Source: Bradyrhizobium sp. CB82 (GTDB taxonomy: Bacteria; Pseudomonadota; Alphaproteobacteria; Rhizobiales; Xanthobacteraceae). From it: 64,000 bases of DNA. Under the pieces are notes generated by a model. That model was not told the DNA's origin and made no database searches. It saw nothing but the letters and a program-made list of their open reading frames with translations. Below are positions 18,809 through 27,507 of this stretch, piece by piece. Location: assembly GCF_029714405.1 (NCBI RefSeq), contig NZ_CP121650.1, forward strand, positions 8,003,001-8,067,000. Direction: 5' to 3'. Position 1 is the first letter of the stretch; each line of letters opens with the position of its first letter. The position numbers were made by a program, and so were the translations under genes.

Positions 18809-19462
18809 TTAGTAGAACGCGTTTGGTAGAATTTGAAAGTTGCGGTTGCTGCCGCCCTCCTCGGCGGCAGCGCTCATGTCGGCAGTTGCGTCTAGAATGA
18901 TGGCCGCAGGACCTTCCTGGGCAGATTCCGCTGAAACTTGCGAATCATCGTCGACCGCATGACCAGAACCCCGCGAGGCATTTATTTGGTCGATCGTCTC
19001 CCTCAGCAAGGGTCGGTTCGAGCGCACGCGCCGGACAACCTGTTCGGCCAAGGCCTTGAATCGCTCTTGTCCGAGCGCACACGCTTCAGGCTGCTGTGAT
19101 TGCGGCATCTGAGGTGTGACGGTGAGATGATAGCGGGCGTGCAGCGCAACCGTCTCGGCGATCGTGCGGACGTCGCTGTCAAGACCTTCAAGTTGCCTGC
19201 TTATCCGATCGAGCGCCTCATGAATGAGACCTTCGATCGGCGGCGCTGGGTCTAGGAAGCGTTCAAGAGCGGCCTCCACGACCATGCTCTTGCCGAGGCC
19301 GGGACGGTCAGTTGCAACGTCGAGACGGCGGACAATCTTTTCGGAAAGCTGGACAGTGATCTTTCTCGTTGCTGCAGTATTTGGCTGCCCTGTTCGCTCG
19401 GTTGCATCGGCTTTTTCCAACTTTGGCCCGTTCGCCTGGTCAAACGCTGTGTCGAAGGCCAT
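18809..19462 (-). CDS. Ribbon-helix-helix (CopG-type) protein of conjugation locus
   Basis: The 217-residue protein carries a ribbon-helix-helix motif (ITVQLSEKIVRRLDVATDRPGLGKSMV...LERFLDP, about 34-75), then a helical region containing ARYHLTVTPQMPQ and ALGQERFKALAEQVVRRV. That layout is typical of the CopG-like gene found just upstream of trbB in this operon class, so a regulatory role is likely. The ATG at 19462 follows GGGGAGAG with six-base spacing and is chosen over the longer frame starting at 19570. Confidence 0.75.
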   Translation of the reverse strand: MAFDTAFDQANGPKLEKADATERTGQPNTAATRKITVQLSEKIVRRLDVATDRPGLGKSMVVEAALERFLDPAPPIEGLIHEALDRISRQLEGLDSDVRTIAETVALHARYHLTVTPQMPQSQQPEACALGQERFKALAEQVVRRVRSNRPLLRETIDQINASRGSGHAVDDDSQVSAESAQEGPAAIILDATADMSAAAEEGGSNRNFQILPNAFY

Positions 19463-20438
19463 GCTCGGCTCTCCCCGGATACAGAAAAGGTCCATCGCAC
19501 CCATGACTGAGCGCGCGTGAAATCGGTTAGAAATGACAGTGATTGCCCCACCGACGATGGGACGATACAAAGGGCAGGACCACTGCTGCTTTCAATCGCG
19601 GGAAAATCGACAGCGTAGTCTGGCGTAGTGAAAGGAAGGAACGGCGAGGTTGACTGGGCCGACAACGGTTGTCGGGCCAGCTACCGGCTGCGTACAAATT
19701 CCGGCCAAGGCGGCATCGCCAGGAGCCAGACCGGTCGAGCAGATTCAGCAGTTGGAAATCGTGACGTGCTATTCAGCCGACTGCGCGCAGAGATACCCCT
19801 GCCTCTATTCGTTCCAAACGGTATGGCGACAAGCACGTAGACAGCGCCCACCGCGAAAAGCTTCGGAAACTCGCAGCCGTTTGGCTTGCACCTCGACAGG
19901 CCGGGCCAAGTTCAAATTTCGTGGCGGGATCGTCTCCGATAAGCAAGGTCAGACAACAAGGCGCATAGATGGCGACCTTCACGACGAAATTGAGCGCTAA
20001 CAAGCAGAAACACGCGAAATATATGCGAACATACGGCAGTTTTGGCAGGCTTTCTTCTTTCACCAGAATGTAGGTTCAGCGCTGCATGATTCTGTGGCGC
20101 AAAACCCAGAGGCTTGGATCCGTTGCGACTTACAGGGTTGGCTGAGCCAAGGTGAGTTTGGGGACTATGGATTAAGATATCTCTTCAGTCTGTTCGCGAG
20201 TTGAGCGAGTTTCTGAATCTCATGAGGACCCGAGTCTTGAATACGCATGAGGCGCGAGTCTTGCGCAGTTTTGTCGGGCAAGATATCCGATCACCCAGTC
20301 CGGGAGCATTGAAGAAGTCGTGGCCTATGTGGAGAAACTGAGTAGCGTTCTCCGGACCCGTATGCGTGTGCAGCCTCATGCTTTCATTCATCTGATAGAT
20401 CACAGGTAATTCTTAACAAATATTGAGGAAGGTGCCGC
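19463..20438. other. Intergenic region, no supported gene
   Basis: About 1 kb between the divergent CopG-type gene and the next plus-strand gene. The traG coupling-protein gene, often found in this part of the locus, is absent. An imperfect direct repeat, CATGAGG(A/C)...CGAGTCTTG, occurs twice at 20221-20239 and 20246-20263, about 180 bases upstream of the next gene. Confidence 0.5.
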
Positions 20439-21080
20439 ATGGCGAGGCGTAATAATGGGGATGCATCGGGGGTAGACAAAGCTAAGGTGCGCGTCTTCTT
20501 CGCCGAGGTCGAAGGTAATAACGAGAGCGTGCAGGAAGCGCTGAAGACCATGGTTTCGGCAATGAACCGTCCTGTCCGCGTGCTCTCAGATCAAGGTGCT
20601 AACGGGAGGCATCCCGCGCTTCTGCAGCAAGCAAATGTTGAAGAAGTCGAGGAGCCGATCGAGATGGAGGAAGCTGACGCTCTCGACGAGGAGCCTGCCA
20701 ACTCCAGGAGGCCTCGCGGTACCGGAAAGAAGGTCGATCGCAACGCCGGGCTGAATTTGGTACCTGATCTGAACTTCAGGCCAAGCGGAGCGCAATCTCT
20801 CAAGGAATTTATGGACCAGAAGAATTCAAAGAACGATCTCGAACACGTATTGGCGGCCGTCTATTATATGCAGCGGGTCATGTCGTTGACCAAGATCGGT
20901 CCAGCTCATGTGATGACCGCATTAAAAGAGGCTGGAATATCCATTCCAGTGGACCTCAAACAGACTGTCCGGAATGTGAAGAAGTCAAAGATGTGGCTGA
21001 ACTTTACTGACATCGAGGATATCCGGACAACGACCCAGGGTGACAATTTCATCGAGCACGAGATGGGCAAGACCGAATAG
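20439..21080 (+). CDS. Unknown protein with C-terminal winged-helix-like segment
   Basis: This 213-residue protein is not recognised. The ATG follows GAGGAAGG with good spacing. Residues 1-110 are polar, with an acidic stretch (EEVEEPIEMEEADALDEE) and a basic one (RRPRGTGKKVDR), probably disordered. Residues 120-213 look folded: LEHVLAAVYYMQRVMSLTKIGPAHVMTALKEAGISIPVDLKQ (in order) and KKSKMWLNF resemble a winged-helix domain and are similar in layout to the N-terminus of the next gene product. The two genes are six bases apart and probably form an operon. Confidence 0.7.
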   Translation: MARRNNGDASGVDKAKVRVFFAEVEGNNESVQEALKTMVSAMNRPVRVLSDQGANGRHPALLQQANVEEVEEPIEMEEADALDEEPANSRRPRGTGKKVDRNAGLNLVPDLNFRPSGAQSLKEFMDQKNSKNDLEHVLAAVYYMQRVMSLTKIGPAHVMTALKEAGISIPVDLKQTVRNVKKSKMWLNFTDIEDIRTTTQGDNFIEHEMGKTE

Positions 21081-21086
21081 TCGCCA

Positions 21087-21833
21087 ATGCATCTTTCTTT
21101 TGATAGTTTTTGCGAGATCGTTAAGAATGCGAACAAGACGAACGCCGAAAGTGCGCTTGCAGTTCTTTGGTACTTTGATCACGAGCAACCGGGCGTCACC
21201 AAAACAGCTGGGCAGCTGGCGAAAATACTTGACGACCACCATATCGGAACGCCGAACCAGACGGCGCTTGCCGAGGCACTTAGGAGGTCAAAGCTTGCTA
21301 GTGAGTGGAAGAGTGGCTTCTCACTAAAGCCTGGCTCACGAAAGCTCATTCGCGACTGGCTGCCAGACTTAGACGGCGTACAGCCAGTGATTAATCACGC
21401 TTTCAGCTATTTGCCGGAGCCGATTTGGAAAAGTACACGGGGTTACATCGAAGCTGTATGCCGCGAATTGAACGGCTCCTTCCATCACGGCTACTACAAC
21501 GCCGCCGCTGTGATGCTACGTCGACTCCTTGAAACGCTTATAATCGAAGCCTACGAGCATCTCGACCGGGGGATAGAGATCAAGGACGGCGCTGGCAATT
21601 ACTTAATGCTAAGTGAACTTGCCGAGCGGGTATGTGGCGAGAATGGGCATAACGGCATCAATCTCGGGCGCGATTCAAAGAAAGCTCTGAAAGAAGCTCG
21701 AAGCCTCGGCAACTGGTCCGCTCATGCTCGCCGTTTTCTTGCTTATGCCGGCGATCTAACAAAGCTTCAGACTGGAATGAGGCTCCTCGTACAGGAGTTG
21801 GTTCAAATTGCTAATCTGGCGAAGAAGACCTAA
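21087..21833 (+). CDS. Unknown protein, winged-helix-like N-terminus plus DUF4145-like C-terminus
   Basis: The 248-residue protein has an N-terminal segment (ALAVLWYFDHEQPGVTKTAGQLAKILDD...ALRRSKLASEW, then FSLKPGSRKLIRDWLP) that reads as a winged helix. The C-terminal helical half contains YYNAAAVMLRRLLETLIIEAYEH and ARSLGNWSAHARRFLAYAGDL, which resembles the DUF4145 / HEPN-like layout. HEPN-like domains are common in defence and toxin proteins, but the RxxxxH-type site is not clear here. Function is unknown. Confidence 0.7.
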   Translation: MHLSFDSFCEIVKNANKTNAESALAVLWYFDHEQPGVTKTAGQLAKILDDHHIGTPNQTALAEALRRSKLASEWKSGFSLKPGSRKLIRDWLPDLDGVQPVINHAFSYLPEPIWKSTRGYIEAVCRELNGSFHHGYYNAAAVMLRRLLETLIIEAYEHLDRGIEIKDGAGNYLMLSELAERVCGENGHNGINLGRDSKKALKEARSLGNWSAHARRFLAYAGDLTKLQTGMRLLVQELVQIANLAKKT

Positions 21834-22679
21834 CCACACGTGATATCGCAGGCGGCGCACCTCCGAGCACCCACGCGAGCGCACGTGCGCAAAAGAGCCA
21901 TACGCGAGCGCCAGCGGCGTCACCCTTTTTATCAGTATCGCACCGTCGATGGCGGCGATGTGCGTATTTCCCAAGCTTCGCCACCAGCTCGTGCAGGAAA
22001 TCATCACCGAGGAGAATGTGGCGCCATCTAAGTCGTGTCGCGATTCGCAACGTAAAGGGCGGCGCGCGGAGCTCGAATGGAACTAGTTGGGCAGGATCGG
22101 CTTAAGCTACCCGAGATGGATGACCCGGCGAGTGACGCATGCTCAGGAATTGGTCTCGACGATGGACCAAAGAAGACGACCAACGCCTTCTCGAATTCGT
22201 TTCAAAGAACGAAATACCGAGGCGAATTTCTATACTGCTCGAGAGAAGCGAACGCGCTGTCGCTCAACGGGTCAGGAAATTGCGACCAAAGCCCCCAAGG
22301 CGCCAGCCTCCCTCCTAAAAATGGACGGAAACATTGCGCGTGCCTGCCGTGCCGGCTTGCGATCATTAGGCGTTATCGAGGACTTCAGAGCGGCTCACAA
22401 GTGGATAGGGAGCAAAACAACCTCTTAATCTTGCGGTAGCTGAAAACTTGCACAGGCCTTTCTCTGCAGGGAGCCTGCTGTGTCAGACGACCAAAGAAAC
22501 GAAAATGCAGCGCCCGCGCTCGTGCAAATCAAGGATCATTTTTGGAATCTCTGGTGCACAAATCGATTGCCGACGGAGTCGTTAGAGGTGTAGGTGAGTG
22601 GGCACGGCTGTCGCAGGCGAACAGGAAAGCTAAAGCCGACGTCGAAATCTTTGGGCTTTGGACAGACTGTCCTACAATT
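21834..22679. other. Intergenic region, no supported gene
   Basis: It holds several overlapping frames of 60-120 codons on both strands with no recognisable domain, and none has a convincing ribosome-binding site. I see no repeat or RNA gene. Confidence 0.4.
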
Positions 22680-23105
22680 GCGCCTTCGTCCCTCCTGCAC
22701 AAGCTCCGTGAAGCCATGGCTGAGGAAATGAAGGGCCGCGTGGTGAAGCCCGCCGAAATGAAGGACTACCGCAAGGACCGCCGTTTCGCTCAAAATGGTC
22801 CGCGAGCGCGGCGGCAATTCCGTTCCGGCCATCTTCAACTCGGAAAGCCAACGCCTCATTCATCCACGGCCGCATCGCTGAGGGTACGAAGGTTCATGCC
22901 AATGAAGCTTCTGCTTGGGACCAACTCCGTGAGCGTTTCGAGGTGAAGCGCATCAACTGGCCTACAGCTTCGATGGCGCCTGCACCAATCACGCCGAAGA
23001 ATACTTCTCCCACCCTCGCCGCGCTGAAATCATCCACCACTATAATCGCTGGCGCGTAGCTGCTCCGTTACGCTCAGGAAGGCTCATGGCGCGAGGACAA
23101 TCGCC
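22680..23105 (+). pseudogene. IS1595-family transposase remnant
   Basis: In shifting frames the plus strand encodes MKGRVVKPAEMKDYRKDRR, EGTKVHANEASAWDQLRERFEVKRIN, AYSFDGACTNHAEEYFS and RRAEIIHHYNRW, matching the order of blocks in IS1595-family DDE transposases (VKPxNxxxxRxDRR; ADExxxWDxLhxxF; AYSxDGACTNxAESYFSRLRRAE). At least three frameshifts and no intact ends were seen. Confidence 0.7.
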
Positions 23106-23715
23106 CGTCTCGAATGGCGATCAGGTGAAGCGGATTGCTAGGCCGGCCTTGAAGCGCGGTAAGTCCGTGGACTTCACCGGCCACTGGCAGCGATATCGTA
23201 GAATCCCCTTTTCAAGGATCGGGCGGACTGGCAATATGACTGCACAATTTCAGGTAGTTAGTATATTGTTATGCGCCGGTTCCAAAGCACCCTTATTTTT
23301 GTGATCTTTCCTTTGATTGGCAACATCGTTCTCGCAGTCGCAGCCTTTGTGTTCAATCCTGCTGACTTTCGCGATCACCTAGAGACCTGCTATCTGACGA
23401 TTGCTGCCGTGCTGATGGCAACAGTGGTGTCATTTATTGGCTTCAGGGTTCACGATCTCGGCCCCAAGCGAACAGTGCTTGCCCTACTCATCCAGAGCGG
23501 TACCCTGATCTTTGTTTTTGCCGGAATCTACCGAGGGTGCGCGCTACGATTGATTGCGACCACCCGCTACGATGGATCGCGACCAGCCGCTACGATTGAT
23601 CGCGACCACCCATTCCGGGCGATCGCGACCAGCCTGTGGACGGGTGTGATGGAGGCCGTTGGGTAATCCGCGAATCGGCATGGCTTCGCTCCTTTTCCAC
23701 AAGGAGCGGGGGGCA

Positions 23716-25251
23716 ATGCCTAGACCGAGATTACCCATGCGCAAGATCCGTGACGTGCTGCGGCTGTCCGCAGCCGGTATGTCCAAACGCAAGATCGCCG
23801 CCAGCCTCGGGGTGAGCGCGACGGCCGCCGGGGAGTGCATCCGGCGGGCGCGGCGTGCCGGCCTCGCCTGGCCGCTGCCGGACGGCCTGAGTGACGAAGC
23901 TCTGGAGCGCCAGCTCTTCCCGCCGCCTGCGGTCGTGGCCAAGGATCGGCGGCCGCAGCCGGACTGGGCGGCTATTCACCGCGAACTGCGCCGGCCGGGG
24001 GTGACGCTGCAGCTGTTATGGGAGGAGCATCGCGCCGTCCACCCCGATGGTTACGGCATCAGCCGCTACTGTGAACTCTATCGCGCCTGGGAGGCGCGGC
24101 TGTCGCCGACCATGCGGCAGAGCCACGTCGCTGGCGAGCGCATGTTTGTCGATTACGCCGGCACGACGCTTGCGGTGATCGACGCATCGACCGGCGAAGC
24201 GATGACGGCGCAGCTGTTCGTCGCCGTGCTCGGTGCATCGAGCCTCACATACGCCGAGGCCAGCTGGACGCAGGGGCTGTCCGACTGGATCGGTTCGCAC
24301 ACGCGCACTTTTGCATTCATGGGCGGGGTTCCGGCGACGGTGGTGTGCGACAATCTGCGATCGGGCATCACCAAAGCGTGCTTCTATGAACCGGCGGTCA
24401 ATCGCAGCTACGCCGAGATGGCGGCTCACTACAGCACCACAATTCTGCCGGCGCGGCCGTATCGGCCTCGGGATAAAGCTAAGGCCGAAGTTGGAGTCCA
24501 AGTCGCGACCCGCTTCATCATCGCCAAGCTACGCAACCGGCAATTCTTCTCGCTCACGGCATTGAACGCGGCCATTGCCGAGCTGGTCACGCAGATCAAT
24601 GACCGCATGTCGCGGCACCTCGGTGCGAGCCGCCGCGCGCTCTTCGAGGAGCTGGAGCGCCCAGCCCTCAAGCCGTTGCCGGCCGAGCTCTATGTTTTTG
24701 CCGAATGGAAGGAATGCAGGGTCGGGCTCGACTACCACGTCGAGATCGAGAAGCACTACTACTCGGTGCCGCACCAGTTGCTGCGCGAGACGATTTGGGC
24801 GCGTATCACCGCACGCACGATCGAAGTCTTCCACCGCGGCCAACGCGTCGCCGCCCATGTGCGCTCATCCTCGAATCGCAAGCACACGACGGTGCGCGAG
24901 CACATGCCATCGAGCCATCGACGCTATGCCGACTGGACGCCGGAGCGACTGCGGCGGCAGGCCGAAGAGATCGGGCGCCACACCTCGGCGCTCGTCGAGA
25001 TCATCCTGCAGGAGCGCACGCATCCCGAGCAAGGCTTCCGCGCCTGCGTCGGCATCCTGCGGCTCGCCAAAAGCTATGGCCGCGAACGGCTCGAAGCCGC
25101 CTGCAGTCGTGCGCTCGAGATCGGTGCGCGCTCCTATAGCTCAGTCAACTCGATCCTGAAGAACAACCTCGATCGCCAGCGGCCTGCAACGTCCGCGGAC
25201 GGGCCGGCGATAGCGCACGACAATATCCGCGGCCCAACCTACTTCCATTGA
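23716..25251 (+). CDS. istA: IstA, IS21-family transposase
   Basis: The 511-residue protein has an N-terminal helix-turn-helix (IRDVLRLSAAGMSKRKIAASLGVSATA), a DDE integrase core (GERMFVDYAGTTLAVID, VCDNLRSGITKA, then KAKAEVGVQVATRF) and a C-terminal DNA-binding part (YYSVPHQLL, RTIEVFHRGQRVAAHVR). It cuts and joins the element ends with help from IstB. The ATG at 23716 follows AAGGAGCGGGGGG, which favours it over the in-frame ATG at 23659. Confidence 0.95.
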   Translation: MPRPRLPMRKIRDVLRLSAAGMSKRKIAASLGVSATAAGECIRRARRAGLAWPLPDGLSDEALERQLFPPPAVVAKDRRPQPDWAAIHRELRRPGVTLQLLWEEHRAVHPDGYGISRYCELYRAWEARLSPTMRQSHVAGERMFVDYAGTTLAVIDASTGEAMTAQLFVAVLGASSLTYAEASWTQGLSDWIGSHTRTFAFMGGVPATVVCDNLRSGITKACFYEPAVNRSYAEMAAHYSTTILPARPYRPRDKAKAEVGVQVATRFIIAKLRNRQFFSLTALNAAIAELVTQINDRMSRHLGASRRALFEELERPALKPLPAELYVFAEWKECRVGLDYHVEIEKHYYSVPHQLLRETIWARITARTIEVFHRGQRVAAHVRSSSNRKHTTVREHMPSSHRRYADWTPERLRRQAEEIGRHTSALVEIILQERTHPEQGFRACVGILRLAKSYGRERLEAACSRALEIGARSYSSVNSILKNNLDRQRPATSADGPAIAHDNIRGPTYFH

Positions 25252-25265
25252 GGAGATGACGACTG

Positions 25266-26075
25266 ATGCTCACACACCCCACCCTCGACCAGCTCAGAGC
25301 GCTCAAGCTCGACGGCATGGCGCAGGCTTTCGTCGAGCTCGAAGCGCAAGAGGAGACCCGCGATCTCGCGCACGCCGAATGGTTGGCGCTGCTGCTCGAC
25401 CGCGAGGCCGCCAATCGCAACACCCGCCGCTTCCAGACCCGACTGCGTGCCGCTCGGCTGCGTCACAGCCAAGCCGCAATCGAGGACGTCGATTACCGGA
25501 CGCCGCGCCGGCTCGACAAAGCGCTGTTCCAGCAATTGGCAACGTGCCGCTGGATCGCCGAGCACCGCGGATTGCTGATCAGCGGCCCGTGCGGCGTGGG
25601 CAAGTCGTGGCTATCCTGCGCGCTCGCGCAGAAGGCCTGCCGCGATGGCTACACAGTCCACTACGCCCGCGTGCCACGGCTGTTCGCCGATCTCGATCTC
25701 GCCCACGGTGACGGCCGCTTCGCGCGGCTATTCCGGATGCTGGTCAAGGTCGATTTGCTCGTCCTTGACGATTGGGGACCCGACCGCCTCTCAGCCAGCC
25801 AGCGGCGCGATCTCATGGAGATCGTCGAGGACCGTCATGGCCGCGGCTCCATCCTCATCACCAGCCAACTCCCCGTGGCAACTTGGCATGAGGTTATTGG
25901 CGAGCCCACTCTTGGCGATGCGATATTGGATCGCATTGTCCACAATGCCTACCGGCTCGAACTCGACGGCCCGTCGATGCGCAAGATCAAAGTCGCCGAA
26001 GCAATCGAGCCGCTGGCGCAGCCCGCGACACCAACCGCAGCGGATGGCATACCGTCGAGGGGAGCCAAGAAATGA
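25266..26075 (+). CDS. istB: IstB, IS21-family helper ATPase
   Basis: The 269-residue AAA+ protein has Walker A (LLISGPCGVGKSWLSCAL, about 101-118), Walker B (LLVLDDWGPDRL) and the SILITSQLPVATWHEVIGEPTLGDAILDRI block conserved in IstB. It acts as the target-selection ATPase of IS21 elements. It starts 14 bases after the istA stop. No frameshift is seen, so the element should be able to transpose. Confidence 0.95.
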   Translation: MLTHPTLDQLRALKLDGMAQAFVELEAQEETRDLAHAEWLALLLDREAANRNTRRFQTRLRAARLRHSQAAIEDVDYRTPRRLDKALFQQLATCRWIAEHRGLLISGPCGVGKSWLSCALAQKACRDGYTVHYARVPRLFADLDLAHGDGRFARLFRMLVKVDLLVLDDWGPDRLSASQRRDLMEIVEDRHGRGSILITSQLPVATWHEVIGEPTLGDAILDRIVHNAYRLELDGPSMRKIKVAEAIEPLAQPATPTAADGIPSRGAKK

Positions 26076-26890
26076 CACGCAGATCCGTCATCCCGGCCGC
26101 CCCCGTGGGTCAACAGGGACCTCCCGCGCGCGCCGCTGCGTCAGCCGTGGGGGCACTCCGCAGCGCGCGCGGGTCCCTCCTGTTGACTACGGGGACGGCC
26201 TCCACCCCGCTTGACGCCACGCGAGAATACTGAGAATCACCAAGTGTTGCCCAACGGCGCCTTCATACTGGGTAGCGGGTGGTCGCGATGCGTCGTAGCG
26301 GGTGGTCGCGATCGTCGTAATGCGCACCGAGGGTTCGGATTGCTTTATGGAGGCAGTCCCACGCCTCTCGTCGATGACTGGCAGAGCGCGCTTTATTTCT
26401 CGATCATTACTTGGACGACACTGGGATATGGCGACTTCACACCACCACCTGAATTGCGGTTGATTGCCGCAATTCAGGCGCTGCTTGGGTATGCGTTCTT
26501 TGGGATTTCAGTTGGACTGGGGACGGCTATTCTTTGTGAAAAGCGCTCTACTTCAAGATCACAAAGGCCATCACCAACGGCAGCAACGACAACACAATAG
26601 CCGCGATACGCGCCACCGTCTTAGACGGGTGATCCTTATCGACAATCCAATGGGTTCGTTCATACAGCCATGCGGTCATTGGCGGTCTCCGACCTGAAAT
26701 TTAGCCGCACTGGAAGTTGCAATAGCGACATCCTCGCTCAACTGAACAGCGAAGGCAATCAGTTTGTTCCGTGTGGAGCTACTGGGTTCATTCTAAAGTG
26801 GGGTAAACTGGCTGATTTTCAACGATGTAACCAAGAATTAACCATCGGAAAAGCGCCCATCAGATAACTTGTCAGCGGCCAAATGTGGGC

Positions 26891-27290
26891 TCATTTAGAG
26901 GTTGATTGACCAGTTTCCAGCGGTATGGCCTTCTCGCCAACCCGCTCCACGCCTTTACCGTGAGGGTTGGCAAGCTGTGCTGGATACTTAGCGAGACGGC
27001 TCGCGCCTTCGTCCGGGGTGACTTCTTCCACCCCATGAGCCTTAAGAATAGCTGCCCCTATCTCGGAAGCCGTCATTGGCTGCGTGGCCGTCCTGAGCAC
27101 GTCCAGGGCCCTCCTATAAAGAGGAGCCTCGCTTGAACCAGCGATTTGGCTTCCAGCGCTTCCCGGTGATGCGCCAGCTAGGTTTGTAGATGGGTCGAGC
27201 ATTTTGATGGCGGCCTCCACATGCCGCACCTGATGCCGTGTGCGCGGGACTGCACGATGATGAAGGTTGCTGACGATCGGCTGGAACGCG
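26891..27290 (-). pseudogene. Remnant of a rhizobial helix-turn-helix-like hypothetical protein
   Basis: The minus strand reads MRHVEAAIKMLDPSTNLAG in one frame, KRWKPNRWFKRGSSL in another, then LYRRALDVLRTATQPMTASEIGAAILKAHGVEEVTPDE and GVERVGEKAIPLE in the first. I recall intact rhizobial relatives with the same block order (MRHLEAxI, then RRxKPNxWFKRG, then a helical domain). The frame changes show it is decayed. Function unknown. Confidence 0.5.
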
Positions 27291-27507
27291 CACGCTGACA
27301 GTCACGCGTCGCCGCACGAGCTTGATTGAACGTAGTCCGGACATTGAACTTCGGTTTCCGGCGCGCTTTCTTACCAATCCATGAGGGGTGCACAATCACG
27401 ATATCCATACGTCCCCATTGGACCTCACGGGTGCTGGACCACAGTTGCTTCGGTACCTCAAGACTTGCCGGCGATTTCGTGTGTGTCCTGCTGGAATGAA
27501 AGTCACA

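Larger units (their letters stand above)
23538..26326 (+). mobile_element. Intact IS21-family insertion sequence (2,789 bp)
   Basis: The element starts TGCGCGCTACG and ends CGTAATGCGCA (TG...CA with imperfect inverted ends). It is flanked by a direct repeat CCGAGGG at 23531-23537 and 26327-26333, a target duplication of the size expected for IS21. Several copies of a repeat of about 23 bp built on CGCTACGATxGATCGCGACCA lie just inside each end, inverted at the right end; these match the multiple terminal repeats bound by IstA. It carries complete istA and istB genes and looks recent. Confidence 0.92.
23271..26600 (+). pseudogene. Small potassium-channel gene disrupted by IS21 insertion
   Basis: The 5' half (23271-23537) and 3' half (26334-26600) join in frame once the insertion and one copy of the 7-bp duplication are removed, giving 177 residues. 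The joined protein has about four hydrophobic segments and the K+ selectivity filter TLGYGDF before the last helix (LRLIAAIQALLGYAFFGISVGLG), as in two-pore-helix bacterial channels. As it stands, both halves are dead: the first runs into IS sequence and lacks the filter. Confidence 0.85.
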
